Source of the DNA: an uncultured Collinsella sp.
Lineage (GTDB): Bacteria; Actinomycetota; Coriobacteriia; Coriobacteriales; Coriobacteriaceae
DNA length: 27,044 nucleotides
Assembly: GCA_900758375.1 (NCBI GenBank)
Contig: CAAERJ010000046.1
Location: 1 to 27,044 of the forward strand
Direction of reading: 5' to 3'
Under the pieces are notes generated by a model. The model ran no database searches. It was not told where the DNA came from and saw nothing but the letters and a program-made list of their open reading frames with translations. Within the stretch, counting starts at the first letter, position 1; every line of letters starts with the position of its first letter. Positions 14,587 through 22,116 of this stretch are shown piece by piece. The position numbers and the translations under genes are program-made.

Positions 14587-16368
14587 ATGGCAGCCTTGTT
14601 CACGACCCCCAAACGCAATGACACTACCGCCGGAACCCATGTTGCCGAACCCGACGTTCGCCGTCGCATAGGACTCGCGCACGGCAGCTGGCGCCGCGTG
14701 ACGCGCCGCATCGTCGCGGGCGCCGTGTGCGCGCTCACGGTGAGCTCGCTGCTCATGCCGAGCGTCTCGCTCGCAGCGGAATGGGTCAAGGTCGGCGGCA
14801 ACAAGTACAACACCGCGGCGAGCGACGAGGCCGGTACCTGGTCGTGGGACGGCGCCGACGACTTGAAGCTCAACAACTATAACGGCGGCGAGATCCAGGC
14901 CGCAGGCAAGCTCAACGTGAATTACTCGGGAACCAACATCGTCACTGCCGAATGGATCGAAAGCATCAACGTTTCTCATGGCACTAACGAGAATGCCGAG
15001 CTCAATATCCAAGGCGACGAGGGCGGCACGCTCAGCGTGACATCTACTGAGGACGCTATCCTCTCCACGGGTAATATCAACATCGACGGAGCCGGATCCG
15101 TCAACGCCACGAGCACTGGGCTTGATGCCATCAATGCCGGAGGTGATCTCGCTATCAAAGGTTCGGGCAACGTCAACGCCACGGGTGCATCGGATGGCAT
15201 CAGGGCAAACGGCAATATCACGATTGACGACAGCGGAGCCGTCACCGCCAGGGCTACCAAGGACAAGGGTATTGGAGCCGACAAGAACCTCACCATCAAG
15301 GGTGACGGGACGGTCGAGGCAAGCTCAGCCGATGGTGAGGCCCTTTGGAGCGGCGGCAATATCAACATCTCGGACGGCAGCCAGGTCAAGGCAAACGCCG
15401 AGGGATATCTTGCCGTCGACACTGAGGGCAGTCTCGCGGTCACGAACGCCTCCCTTGACGCAAGCGGTGTTGAATATGGCGTCTATGCCCACAAGGGCGT
15501 TACGCTCGATCACGCGACCGTGACGGTCCGTACCAGCGCGAACGGCGGCCAGGCCATCGCCCTCATCACTGACGGGGGCGACATCGACATCAAGAACGGC
15601 TCCACCGTGGACGCGTTTGCGGAAGGCGAGGTTTCGGCTGCATTCTCCACCAGAAACGATCGACCCAACGAGAAGGGCGGCCACATCTACATCAGCGACT
15701 CCGTTGTCAAGGCCATAGCCCGCTATGTCGAGAACGGCGACGGCCCCATCCCCTACAGCGAAAACCAAGATGGCGAGACGAGGCGCGAACCCCAAGGCGA
15801 GAACATCGGCATCATCGCCCAGACCAGCGAGGGCGTCACACCCGCAGTCATCTCGATCATCCGCAGCAAGGTAACGGCCGAAGGAGATACAGCGGCAATC
15901 TTTGCCCGTGCCATGAGCGCTGATGGCAAGACAATCGGCACCATCAAGATTGAGAACGCCGCCATCCAGACGCCCGAAGGCGGCAAGGTCATTGACTATC
16001 GCAAGCTCCGTGACGGCATCTACGAGGCAGGCCAAGCCATCGGCACGGGCGACGCCACGGTCGACTCCCTCTATATCAAAGCAGTCGCCAAAAGTACGAC
16101 CATCGCACCTCCCGAGGTAGCCAAGCCGGAAGACCCCAAGCCCGACGAGACCAAGCCCGCAGAAAGCAAGCCCGCGGAGTCCAAGCAGAACCCCAAGCCT
16201 GAGGGCTCAAAGCCGACCAAGGCCGTTGCGGCTTCAACCACGAAAGCCAAGACTACCGGCGTGCTCGCGGCAACCGGCGACACCTCGGGTGCGGCCATCG
16301 TGGCAACCGTCCTTGCGGGAACAGCCGCTATCGCCGCAGGCACCATGGCGAGCCGTAAGCGTTCTTAG
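14587..16368 (+). CDS. LAATG-anchored repetitive surface protein, copy B
   Basis: A 593-aa tandem paralogue of the 12528-14315 product with the same plan: basic N-region, signal core at 42-64 ending SLAA, beta-helix-like repeats, Pro/Lys/Glu stalk (PKPDETKPAESKPAESK) and LAATG at 560-564 followed by a hydrophobic helix and SRKRS. The signal region and the block from about GSLAVTNASLDASGVEYG to the C-terminus are nearly identical to copy A. Residues about 85-270, the repeat core, differ much more, for example NINIDGAGSVNATSTGLDAINAGG against the corresponding A repeats. The start at 14587 has GGGAG 5 nt upstream. Whether the copies bind different ligands is unknown. Confidence 0.85.
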   Translation: MAALFTTPKRNDTTAGTHVAEPDVRRRIGLAHGSWRRVTRRIVAGAVCALTVSSLLMPSVSLAAEWVKVGGNKYNTAASDEAGTWSWDGADDLKLNNYNGGEIQAAGKLNVNYSGTNIVTAEWIESINVSHGTNENAELNIQGDEGGTLSVTSTEDAILSTGNINIDGAGSVNATSTGLDAINAGGDLAIKGSGNVNATGASDGIRANGNITIDDSGAVTARATKDKGIGADKNLTIKGDGTVEASSADGEALWSGGNINISDGSQVKANAEGYLAVDTEGSLAVTNASLDASGVEYGVYAHKGVTLDHATVTVRTSANGGQAIALITDGGDIDIKNGSTVDAFAEGEVSAAFSTRNDRPNEKGGHIYISDSVVKAIARYVENGDGPIPYSENQDGETRREPQGENIGIIAQTSEGVTPAVISIIRSKVTAEGDTAAIFARAMSADGKTIGTIKIENAAIQTPEGGKVIDYRKLRDGIYEAGQAIGTGDATVDSLYIKAVAKSTTIAPPEVAKPEDPKPDETKPAESKPAESKQNPKPEGSKPTKAVAASTTKAKTTGVLAATGDTSGAAIVATVLAGTAAIAAGTMASRKRS

Positions 16369-16425
16369 ACGCCTCTGCGCACATGGCAGCTCCCGCGAAG
16401 GCCCCGAGCCCCAGCACCGTTTAAC

Positions 16426-16461
16426 AACGCCACCGCCGAGCTCCCCTCCGGCGGTGGCGTT
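16426..16461 (+). terminator. Terminator after surface gene B
   Basis: A 13-bp perfect stem, AACGCCACCGCCG with CGGCGGTGGCGTT, a 10-nt loop and a following TTTCC. Confidence 0.88.
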
Positions 16462-16575
16462 TTCCATATGCGTCCGCAGGGGATGCACGAGATTGTCTTT
16501 GGTCTAGCCCAACCGGCATACGCTGGCGTGCGACAATTGGGGCTGCCGATATCACAACACTGAGAGAAGCCTGCC

Positions 16576-17238
16576 TTGGAAGCGCAAAAGCAGATAACCG
16601 TTCATTCGGGACACACGGAAGGCGCGCCCGTCATCTACCTCCCCGTGGTCATGGGCGACGGTAGCGATGTTTATGCCCGCTGCCGAGAGCTCGACTGTCC
16701 GCCATTCACCCTTGTCGCCATTGGCGGGCTCGATTGGAATCGCGAGTTGAGCCCCTGGGCATGCGACGGGACCGTACGCGATGCCCAGCCTTTCGGCGGC
16801 CAAGCTGCCGGTTTTCTTGATGAGCTGCTGAATCAGATAATCCCCCAGATCGAGTCGTCGCTTCCTCAGCCGCCCACCTGGCGCGGCATTGCCGGCTACT
16901 CGCTGGCAGGCCTCTTTTCGCTTTGGGCTCTATGGCAAACCGATGTCTTTGGCCGCGCGGCGAGCGCATCGGGGTCGCTGTGGTTTCCCGACTTTGTCGA
17001 CCGTGCCAGCACGACCCCTTTTGCCGGCAGCCCGCAAGCCGTCTATCTGTCACTCGGCAAAAAGGAAACCAAGACGCCCAACCGCATGATGAGGCACGTA
17101 CTCGACGACACACGCGCGATGGAAGCGTTGCTCATCGAGCGCGGTATTCCCACGACGCTGGAACTCAACCCCGGCAATCACTTTGCCCAAACCGATCTAC
17201 GAATGGCGCGTGGCATACACTGGATACTGACGCATTAA
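16576..17238 (+). CDS. Alpha/beta-hydrolase esterase (PF00756-like)
   Basis: A 220-aa cytoplasmic protein without signal peptide. The nucleophile elbow is GYSLAG (107-112, Ser109) and GNHF near the C-terminus supplies a candidate catalytic His202. The WRGIAGYSLAGLFSLWALWQTDVFGRAASASGS pattern (split here for reading: Ser109 onward) is typical of the putative esterase family that includes Fes/IroE siderophore esterases and carbohydrate esterases. The frame must begin after an in-frame TGA at 16561, and TTG at 16576 is the only plausible start, with a modest AGAGAAG ahead. The substrate is not predictable. It is a single-gene unit with a terminator behind. Confidence 0.82.
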   Translation: MEAQKQITVHSGHTEGAPVIYLPVVMGDGSDVYARCRELDCPPFTLVAIGGLDWNRELSPWACDGTVRDAQPFGGQAAGFLDELLNQIIPQIESSLPQPPTWRGIAGYSLAGLFSLWALWQTDVFGRAASASGSLWFPDFVDRASTTPFAGSPQAVYLSLGKKETKTPNRMMRHVLDDTRAMEALLIERGIPTTLELNPGNHFAQTDLRMARGIHWILTH

Positions 17239-17240
17239 AA

Positions 17241-17274
17241 ATGGTGCCCACACGCATATACGCATGGGCACCAT
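17241..17274. terminator. Terminator between esterase and uraA
   Basis: A perfect 10-bp stem, ATGGTGCCCA with TGGGCACCAT, with AAAA before and ATCTTGTTTT after. It lies between convergent genes and can work in both directions. Confidence 0.85.
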
Positions 17275-17299
17275 ATCTTGTTTTAGCTGAACGCAGCTG

Positions 17300-18634
17300 C
17301 TACTCAGCAGCCTCCTCAAGCTCGGAGACATCAAACTCAAAGTCGTTACCCGGCAGGATGGCGTTGAGCACAATGCCCACCGGTGAGCCCACGGCAATGC
17401 CGGACAGCGAAATGGTCACGCCGCCCAGCTCCAACACGATGGCGCCGGCGGTGCTGTACGCGATGCCGAGCGAAAGCACGAGCACCAGCGCGGCAACCAG
17501 CACGTTGCGGTTGTTCTGGAAATCGACCTGGTTCTCGATGAGGTTGCGGACGCCCACAGCGCTGATCATGCCGTAGAGCACGAGCGACACACCGCCGATC
17601 ACACACGCCGGCATGGCCGCAATGACAGCCGCGAACTTGGGGCAGAACGAAAGCACGATGGCGCAACACGCGGCAATTCGAATTACGCGCGGGTCGAACA
17701 CGCGCGTCAGGGCGAGCACGCCGGTGTTCTCACCATACGTAGTGTTGGCCGGAGCGCCAAAGAGCGAAGCCAGAATCGTGGCAAGGCCGTCGCCGAGCAG
17801 CGTGCGATGCAGACCGGGATCGGCAATGTAGTTGCGCTCGCAAGTCGAACCGATAGCAGAGATATCGCCGATATGCTCGATCATGGTCGCGAAGGCCAGC
17901 GGCATGATGGTGATGATGGCCGTCGTGGCAAGACCGCTATCGAACTGCGGCCCAAAGAGTGCAAACACGGTGTTGTCCCACACGATGGGCAGACCGACCC
18001 ACGGAGCGGCGGCAACGCCCGAGAAATCAACCTCGCCGAGCGCAGCCGCAACGGCATAGCTCACCACAACGCCCAGCAAAATCGGCACGATCTTGACCAT
18101 GCCACGGCCCCAGATGTTGCAGATGACGATAACGGCAACGCCAATGACAGCCACAAGCCAGTTGGTCTGGCAGTTAGCAATAGCGGAGCTTGCCAGGATC
18201 AAGCCGATGGAAATGACGATGGGGCCAGTCACCACCGGCGGAAAGAAACGCATGACACGCTTGGCGCCAAACGCGCGGAAGAGCGCCGCCAGCACCGGAT
18301 AGAGCAGACCGGCACAAGCTACGCCCAGGCAGGCGTAGGGCAAAAGCTCGGTCTCGCCGTTGGGCGCGATTGCGGCATAACCGGCAATAAAGGCAAACGA
18401 TGAGCCCAAAAATGCCGGCACCTTACCGCGCGACAGGAAGTGGAACAGCAGCGTGCCCAAGCCGGCAAACAAAAGCGTTGCCGATACCGAGAGGCCGGTG
18501 AGCACGGGCACCAGCACGGTGGCGCCAAACATGGCAAACAGGTGCTGTAGGCCGAGCAGGAACATGCGCGGGCGGCCGAGCGACGATGCGTCGTAGATGG
18601 CATCGCTGACGGCGGGCGTCGAGGACTGGGACAT
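17300..18634 (-). CDS. uraA: Uracil permease UraA (NCS2 family)
   Basis: A 444-aa proton-coupled nucleobase importer with about 14 membrane segments. Characteristic stretches are HLFAMFGATVLVPVL in TM1, FFPPVVTGPIVISIGL, the EHIGDISAIG motif whose Glu contacts uracil in E. coli UraA, and NTTYGENTGVLALTRV with the second substrate-side Glu. The ATG at 18634 has AAAGGA 5 nt upstream. It lies downstream of the methionine synthase gene on the same strand, 122 nt away, with no convincing terminator in between; TACAAT on the minus strand around 18705-18710 is a possible own -10 box. Together with the purine permease at 11010 it points to nucleobase salvage. Confidence 0.95.
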   Translation of the reverse strand: MSQSSTPAVSDAIYDASSLGRPRMFLLGLQHLFAMFGATVLVPVLTGLSVSATLLFAGLGTLLFHFLSRGKVPAFLGSSFAFIAGYAAIAPNGETELLPYACLGVACAGLLYPVLAALFRAFGAKRVMRFFPPVVTGPIVISIGLILASSAIANCQTNWLVAVIGVAVIVICNIWGRGMVKIVPILLGVVVSYAVAAALGEVDFSGVAAAPWVGLPIVWDNTVFALFGPQFDSGLATTAIITIMPLAFATMIEHIGDISAIGSTCERNYIADPGLHRTLLGDGLATILASLFGAPANTTYGENTGVLALTRVFDPRVIRIAACCAIVLSFCPKFAAVIAAMPACVIGGVSLVLYGMISAVGVRNLIENQVDFQNNRNVLVAALVLVLSLGIAYSTAGAIVLELGGVTISLSGIAVGSPVGIVLNAILPGNDFEFDVSELEEAAE

Positions 18635-18756
18635 GGATGTCCTTTCGAATGGAAGGGCGATCAGGCATATCGGATAACCTGCCCGAACGATACGATCCGA
18701 ACCATTGTACGCGATACACTATGCCTCGCACGCGCCGCCACCTGCAAACACTAGCG

Positions 18757-19890
18757 CTATTTCCAAACGCGCTCGGCAATGCGCTTGACCAGCGCGATCT
18801 TTGCCCATTGCTCATCCTCGGTCAGCTTGTTGCCAATCTCGCAGCTGGCAAAGCCGCACTGAGGCGACAGATACAGGTTCTCGAGCGGCACGTACTTTGC
18901 GGCTTCACGGATGCGCTCGACGATAACATCCTCGTTCTCGAGCTCTGCCGCCTTGGTGGTTACCAAGCCCAGCACGACCCTCTTGCCCGGGGCAACGTAC
19001 TTGAGCGGCTCAAAACCGCCGGCGCGCGGCGTATCGAACTCCAGGTAAAATGCATCGACATCCTCGTTTGCGAACAGGTACGGCGCGATGGGGTCATAGC
19101 CGCCCTCGAAGGCATAGGTAGAATGGTAGTTACCACGGCACACGTGCGTGTTAATGACCAGGTCGTCGGGCTTGCCCTCGATGGCGGCGTTGTTGAGCGC
19201 CACGCCCAGCTCGCTCACCTTTTGCAGGTCGACCGGGCTCATGCCGGTTTTGGCGACAAAATCGGTATCGCAGTAGATGCCCCAGGTGCAGTCATCAAAC
19301 TGGATGTTGCGGCAGCCTGCTGCGTACAGGTCGGCGATCACCGTGCGATAAGCGGCTGCGATGGCGTCGGCAAGTTCCTCATCGGTCTTATAGACAGCGC
19401 GCAGGCTCTCCTGCTGGCCGTCGCAGCGGTCGAGCGTGACTTCGGAGAACGTCTGGATCGGCGCCGGAATGGTTTGCCGCGCGACCTGGCCCTCCCCCTC
19501 GAGCGCCTTGACAAATTTAAAGTGCTCGACGAACGGATGGTTCTCGCCGCTAATGGGGCCGGTTACCACGGCGGTGTCGGCTGTGGTCTCCTCGTCGTGG
19601 AACATATAACCCGTACGCGAGGTACGGCGTTCAATGCCGTTAAGGCCCCACATAAAATCGAGGTGCCAGTAGCTGCGGCGAAACTCACCATCGGTGATGA
19701 CCTGCAGGCCGGCGGCCTTCTGCTTTGCCACCAAATCGCGAATGGCATCGTCCTCGACGGCCTTAAGGCCGGAAGCGTCGAGTTTACCCGCGACATAGGC
19801 GGCACGGGCGTCCTTTACAGCCTGCGGACGAAGAAAGCTGCCGACAATATCGGCGCGAAACGGCGCGTTCGGTTGAATCGAAGTGCTCAT
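18757..19890 (-). CDS. Cobalamin-independent methionine synthase, core type (YxjG/MetE-C-like)
   Basis: A 377-aa protein homologous to the catalytic C-terminal half of MetE, without the N-terminal half. Zinc ligands can be placed at His249 and Cys251 (NTHVCRGN), Glu284 (YLEFD) and Cys345 (SPQCGFAS), so methyl transfer to a thiol is plausible. Homologues such as B. subtilis YxjG/YxjH make methionine from homocysteine, with a methyl donor that may not be the triglutamate folate. The start at 19890 has AGGGAG 6 nt upstream; the ATG six codons earlier lies in that site. The upstream region has a met-box-like repeat and the gene for a MetR-like regulator. Expression under methionine limitation is inferred. 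Confidence 0.9.
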   Translation of the reverse strand: MSTSIQPNAPFRADIVGSFLRPQAVKDARAAYVAGKLDASGLKAVEDDAIRDLVAKQKAAGLQVITDGEFRRSYWHLDFMWGLNGIERRTSRTGYMFHDEETTADTAVVTGPISGENHPFVEHFKFVKALEGEGQVARQTIPAPIQTFSEVTLDRCDGQQESLRAVYKTDEELADAIAAAYRTVIADLYAAGCRNIQFDDCTWGIYCDTDFVAKTGMSPVDLQKVSELGVALNNAAIEGKPDDLVINTHVCRGNYHSTYAFEGGYDPIAPYLFANEDVDAFYLEFDTPRAGGFEPLKYVAPGKRVVLGLVTTKAAELENEDVIVERIREAAKYVPLENLYLSPQCGFASCEIGNKLTEDEQWAKIALVKRIAERVWK

Positions 19891-19930
19891 AGATATCTCC
19901 CTTTGCATTGGTTGCTTTACTGGGACAGAG

Positions 19931-19944
19931 TATGAGCGCTCATA
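19931..19944. promoter_or_regulatory. 14-bp palindrome TATGAGC-GCTCATA
   Basis: A perfect 14-nt palindrome lies 41 nt upstream of the methionine synthase start, between it and the met-box-like repeat. It may be a second regulator site or lie in the transcript leader. Confidence 0.4.
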
Positions 19945-19976
19945 TGACCATCGTAAAATATACGTTTATAACAGTT

Positions 19977-19999
19977 TGATATAGATGCTTCCTATATCA
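19977..19999. promoter_or_regulatory. Met-box-like operator for the methionine synthase gene
   Basis: A perfect 8-7-8 inverted repeat, TGATATAG-N7-CTATATCA. Its core TATAG-N7-CTATA has the same arms and spacing as the met-box described for the streptococcal MetR/MtaR regulators (TATAG...CTATA). It lies about 90 nt upstream of the target start, a usual place for a LysR-type activator, and right next to the gene of such a regulator. Confidence 0.7.
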
Positions 20000-20045
20000 G
20001 TCTGGACTGTCATAAAGAGACTTGAACCGTGCGGAGCGCAGCAGC

Positions 20046-20942
20046 CTAGATATGCTGACGAATCGCGTCGATATAGGCTTGGCCGTAGCGCGTGAGCGTC
20101 GTGTTCTTGCGCGTAATGATGCCGATCTCCATGTACTCGTCCACATCGAGCGGAATCGAGATGATGCCGGGGCCGTTGAGCTCGTGGCTGATCACGCCCG
20201 AGCATACCGTGTAGCCGTTGAGGCCCATGGCCAAATTGAACAACGTCGCACGGTCGCGCACGCGGATATTTTTGCGACGCTCGAACGTCGAGGTCAGCTC
20301 CTCGGAATAGTAAAACGAGTTGTAGCTGCCCTGCTCGTAGGACAGGAACGGGTAGTCTTCCAGATCCTCGAGCGTCACGCTGGAGCGGTCCGCCAGCGGA
20401 TGGTCGGCGCAGACGAAGACATGCGGCGTGGCGCAGAAGAGTCCTTCGAACACGAGCTCGTTGGCCACCAGCATGCGCTCGATGACCTCGCGGTTATGCT
20501 CGGATAAGTACAGGATGCCCAGTTCGCTTTTCATATGCGCGACATCCTCGATAATCTCGTGAGTCTGCTCCTCGCGCAGGGTGAAGTCGTAACGCGCGGC
20601 ATCGAACTCGCGGATCACGTCGACAAACGCGTTGACGGCAAAGGAATAATGCTGGCAGCTCACACTAAAGTGCGGCACCTGCTCGGATGCGCCCTTGTAC
20701 TTGCCCTCGAGCAGGTCGGCCTGGTCGAGTACCTGGCGCGCATAGCCCAAGAAGGTCTCGCCTTCCTCGGACACAATGACGCCCTTGTTGGTGCGCTCAA
20801 AGATGTGCACACCCATCTCGTTTTCGAGATCGCGAATCGACGCGGTAATCGAAGGCTGCGATACAAAGAGCCGGCGCGAGGCCTCGGTAATGCTGCCGCA
20901 TTCGGCAACTTTGACGACATATCTGAGCTGCTGAAGCTTCAT
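20046..20942 (-). CDS. LysR family regulator, MetR/MtaR/CpsY-like
   Basis: A 298-aa LysR-type regulator. The winged helix covers residues 1-60 (KLQQLRYVVKVAECGSITEA, then RRLFVSQPSITASIRDLENE). The wing reads FERTNKGVIVSEEGETFLGYARQVL, which in my judgement is closest to the streptococcal MtaR/CpsY/MetR group that controls methionine uptake and synthesis. The effector domain follows. The ATG at 20942 has GGGAG 6 nt upstream, which overlaps the stop codon of the HAD gene, so the two are one operon. Downstream on the same strand lie a met-box-like repeat and the MetE-core gene, its likely target. The assignment is by eye from motif and context. Confidence 0.88.
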   Translation of the reverse strand: MKLQQLRYVVKVAECGSITEASRRLFVSQPSITASIRDLENEMGVHIFERTNKGVIVSEEGETFLGYARQVLDQADLLEGKYKGASEQVPHFSVSCQHYSFAVNAFVDVIREFDAARYDFTLREEQTHEIIEDVAHMKSELGILYLSEHNREVIERMLVANELVFEGLFCATPHVFVCADHPLADRSSVTLEDLEDYPFLSYEQGSYNSFYYSEELTSTFERRKNIRVRDRATLFNLAMGLNGYTVCSGVISHELNGPGIISIPLDVDEYMEIGIITRKNTTLTRYGQAYIDAIRQHI

Positions 20943-20952
20943 AGCTTTCTCC

Positions 20953-21861
20953 CTAGACGTTCGTGACGTCGAAACCTGTCACATCCATCTGACGCATAAA
21001 CGGCGGCATCTCCCCCGTCGCGGCGCAAGCGGCAATCTGGTGCAGAGCCCCGGCAACCGCATCGTCTGCCGCAGCGCCGATATGCCAGCGCGCGGCAGCC
21101 GTGACGGCCTCGTTGGCATTGGCGACTGCAACGGAGTTGGGGACGGCACCGATCATGGGCAGGTCGTTATCAGAATCGCCAAATACGGCCACCTCGTCGG
21201 GCGTCAGGCCCAAAGCGCGCGCCAACTCCAGCGCAGCGCAACCCTTGTCCCAACCAGCCGGAAGGATGTCGAACAGGCGCACTCGGTTGTTGGGAAACAC
21301 AAGCGAGAGTTCCGGCACCTCAGCGGCAACGCGCTCGCGTAGCTCCGCGAGCTCCTCACGCGAACGAGCACTCCAAATATTCGCCTTGAACACCGGCGCG
21401 TCATCGACAACAGGACGGCACGGGGCCTCTTCGCCTTTGAGCCACGCGTTGCCGCCCGACTCCATGGCGCGACGAACGCGCTCGGGGTCGCTCGTCACAC
21501 AATAGGCATCGTTGCCCCAAAAGTTATCGCCCAGGCTATAGACCTTCAGATAGGTATCGTCGGTCTCTTGCTCCAGATAGTCGGCAAGACGCATGAGGGC
21601 ACCGTTGTCGCTCGCACGGGAGGCAACAACCTCGCCGTCGACAAACATCACCTGGCCGTTACAGAACGCGCCAGTCGAAAAACACTCGGAACGATTTTTG
21701 AACATCCAGCCCATCGCGGACGGCTGACGACCCGAAACCGGGCCAAAGTGCAGGCCCGCCGCCTGCATGGCATGAATGCCCTCGATGGCGTAGTCGCTGG
21801 CGCCGTCATGCCCGGCTGGAATCAGCGTATCGTCCATATCGGTCAGCACAAGTTTAATCAT
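20953..21861 (-). CDS. HAD superfamily hydrolase, Cof type
   Basis: A 302-aa haloacid dehalogenase-like phosphatase. Motif I is DMDDTL (nucleophile Asp8, acid/base Asp10), motif III the lysine of WDKGCAALE (Lys206), and motif IV GDSDND (228-233) for Mg binding. The large C2-type cap lies between about residues 85 and 190, as in Cof proteins that dephosphorylate sugar phosphates, nucleotides, FMN or the pyrimidine intermediate of thiamine synthesis. It is divergent from the thiamine operon and co-transcribed with the MetR-like regulator 10 nt downstream. A role in either pathway is possible but not shown. The start ATG at 21861 has only a weak G-rich site upstream. Confidence 0.9.
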   Translation of the reverse strand: MIKLVLTDMDDTLIPAGHDGASDYAIEGIHAMQAAGLHFGPVSGRQPSAMGWMFKNRSECFSTGAFCNGQVMFVDGEVVASRASDNGALMRLADYLEQETDDTYLKVYSLGDNFWGNDAYCVTSDPERVRRAMESGGNAWLKGEEAPCRPVVDDAPVFKANIWSARSREELAELRERVAAEVPELSLVFPNNRVRLFDILPAGWDKGCAALELARALGLTPDEVAVFGDSDNDLPMIGAVPNSVAVANANEAVTAAARWHIGAAADDAVAGALHQIAACAATGEMPPFMRQMDVTGFDVTNV

Positions 21862-21898
21862 AAGGCCCCCATTCGTATCGGTCCTACCTATTGTAACG

Positions 21899-21933
21899 AC
21901 CTGCCAAAATAAACCTGTCCCTTTTTGGCAGGT
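21899..21933. promoter_or_regulatory. 11-bp inverted repeat between the HAD gene and the thiamine operon
   Basis: ACCTGCCAAAA (21899-21909) and TTTTGGCAGGT (21923-21933) are exact complements separated by 13 nt. The repeat lies in the shared promoter region: TACAAT faces the HAD gene at 21891-21896, and TAGTAT faces thiM at 21938-21943. It could be an operator that couples both units. Confidence 0.45.
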
Positions 21934-21960
21934 GCGCTAGTATAGGGAACAACAGATTCG

Positions 21961-22052
21961 ATGCGGGAGTGCCGGCGGTGCAAACCACAAGGCTGAGAGG
22001 GCATGGGGCCCAATCCTTTGAACCTGTCAGTTAATGCTGGCGTAGGGAGCAT
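21961..22052 (+). promoter_or_regulatory. TPP riboswitch (THI element)
   Basis: The thi-box pattern is complete: CTGAGA at 21993-21998, GAACCTG at 22020-22026, then TTAATGCTGGCGTAGGGA at 22031-22048. ATGC (21961-21964) can pair with GCAT (22049-22052) to close P1. It precedes the thiM operon and is followed by a terminator hairpin, so thiamine pyrophosphate should end transcription early. Confidence 0.95.
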
Positions 22053-22063
22053 GCCGCCTTTAC

Positions 22064-22091
22064 AGGGGCGCTGTCTATGCACAGCGCCCCT
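22064..22091 (+). terminator. Riboswitch-controlled attenuator
   Basis: An 11-bp perfect stem, AGGGGCGCTGT with ACAGCGCCCCT, with a 6-nt loop and TTTTCT directly after it. It lies 12 nt past the TPP aptamer and ahead of the thiM Shine-Dalgarno. Confidence 0.9.
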
Positions 22092-22116
22092 TTTCTATGC
22101 CAAGGAGGCATGTGCA

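Larger units (their letters stand above)
14338..16368 (+). repeat. Tandem duplication, unit B
   Basis: The second copy of the 2.06-kb unit comprises the permease tail remnant (14338-14382), terminator copy (14409-14441), conserved leader and surface gene B. The right-hand breakpoint is near 16368-16395, where similarity to the sequence after gene A fades. Confidence 0.8.

Noticed and set aside
12528..16368. Repeats within the two surface genes as a mobile or satellite element
   Set aside because: The repetition is at protein level (beta-helix coils) and from gene duplication; no terminal inverted repeats or transposase were seen.
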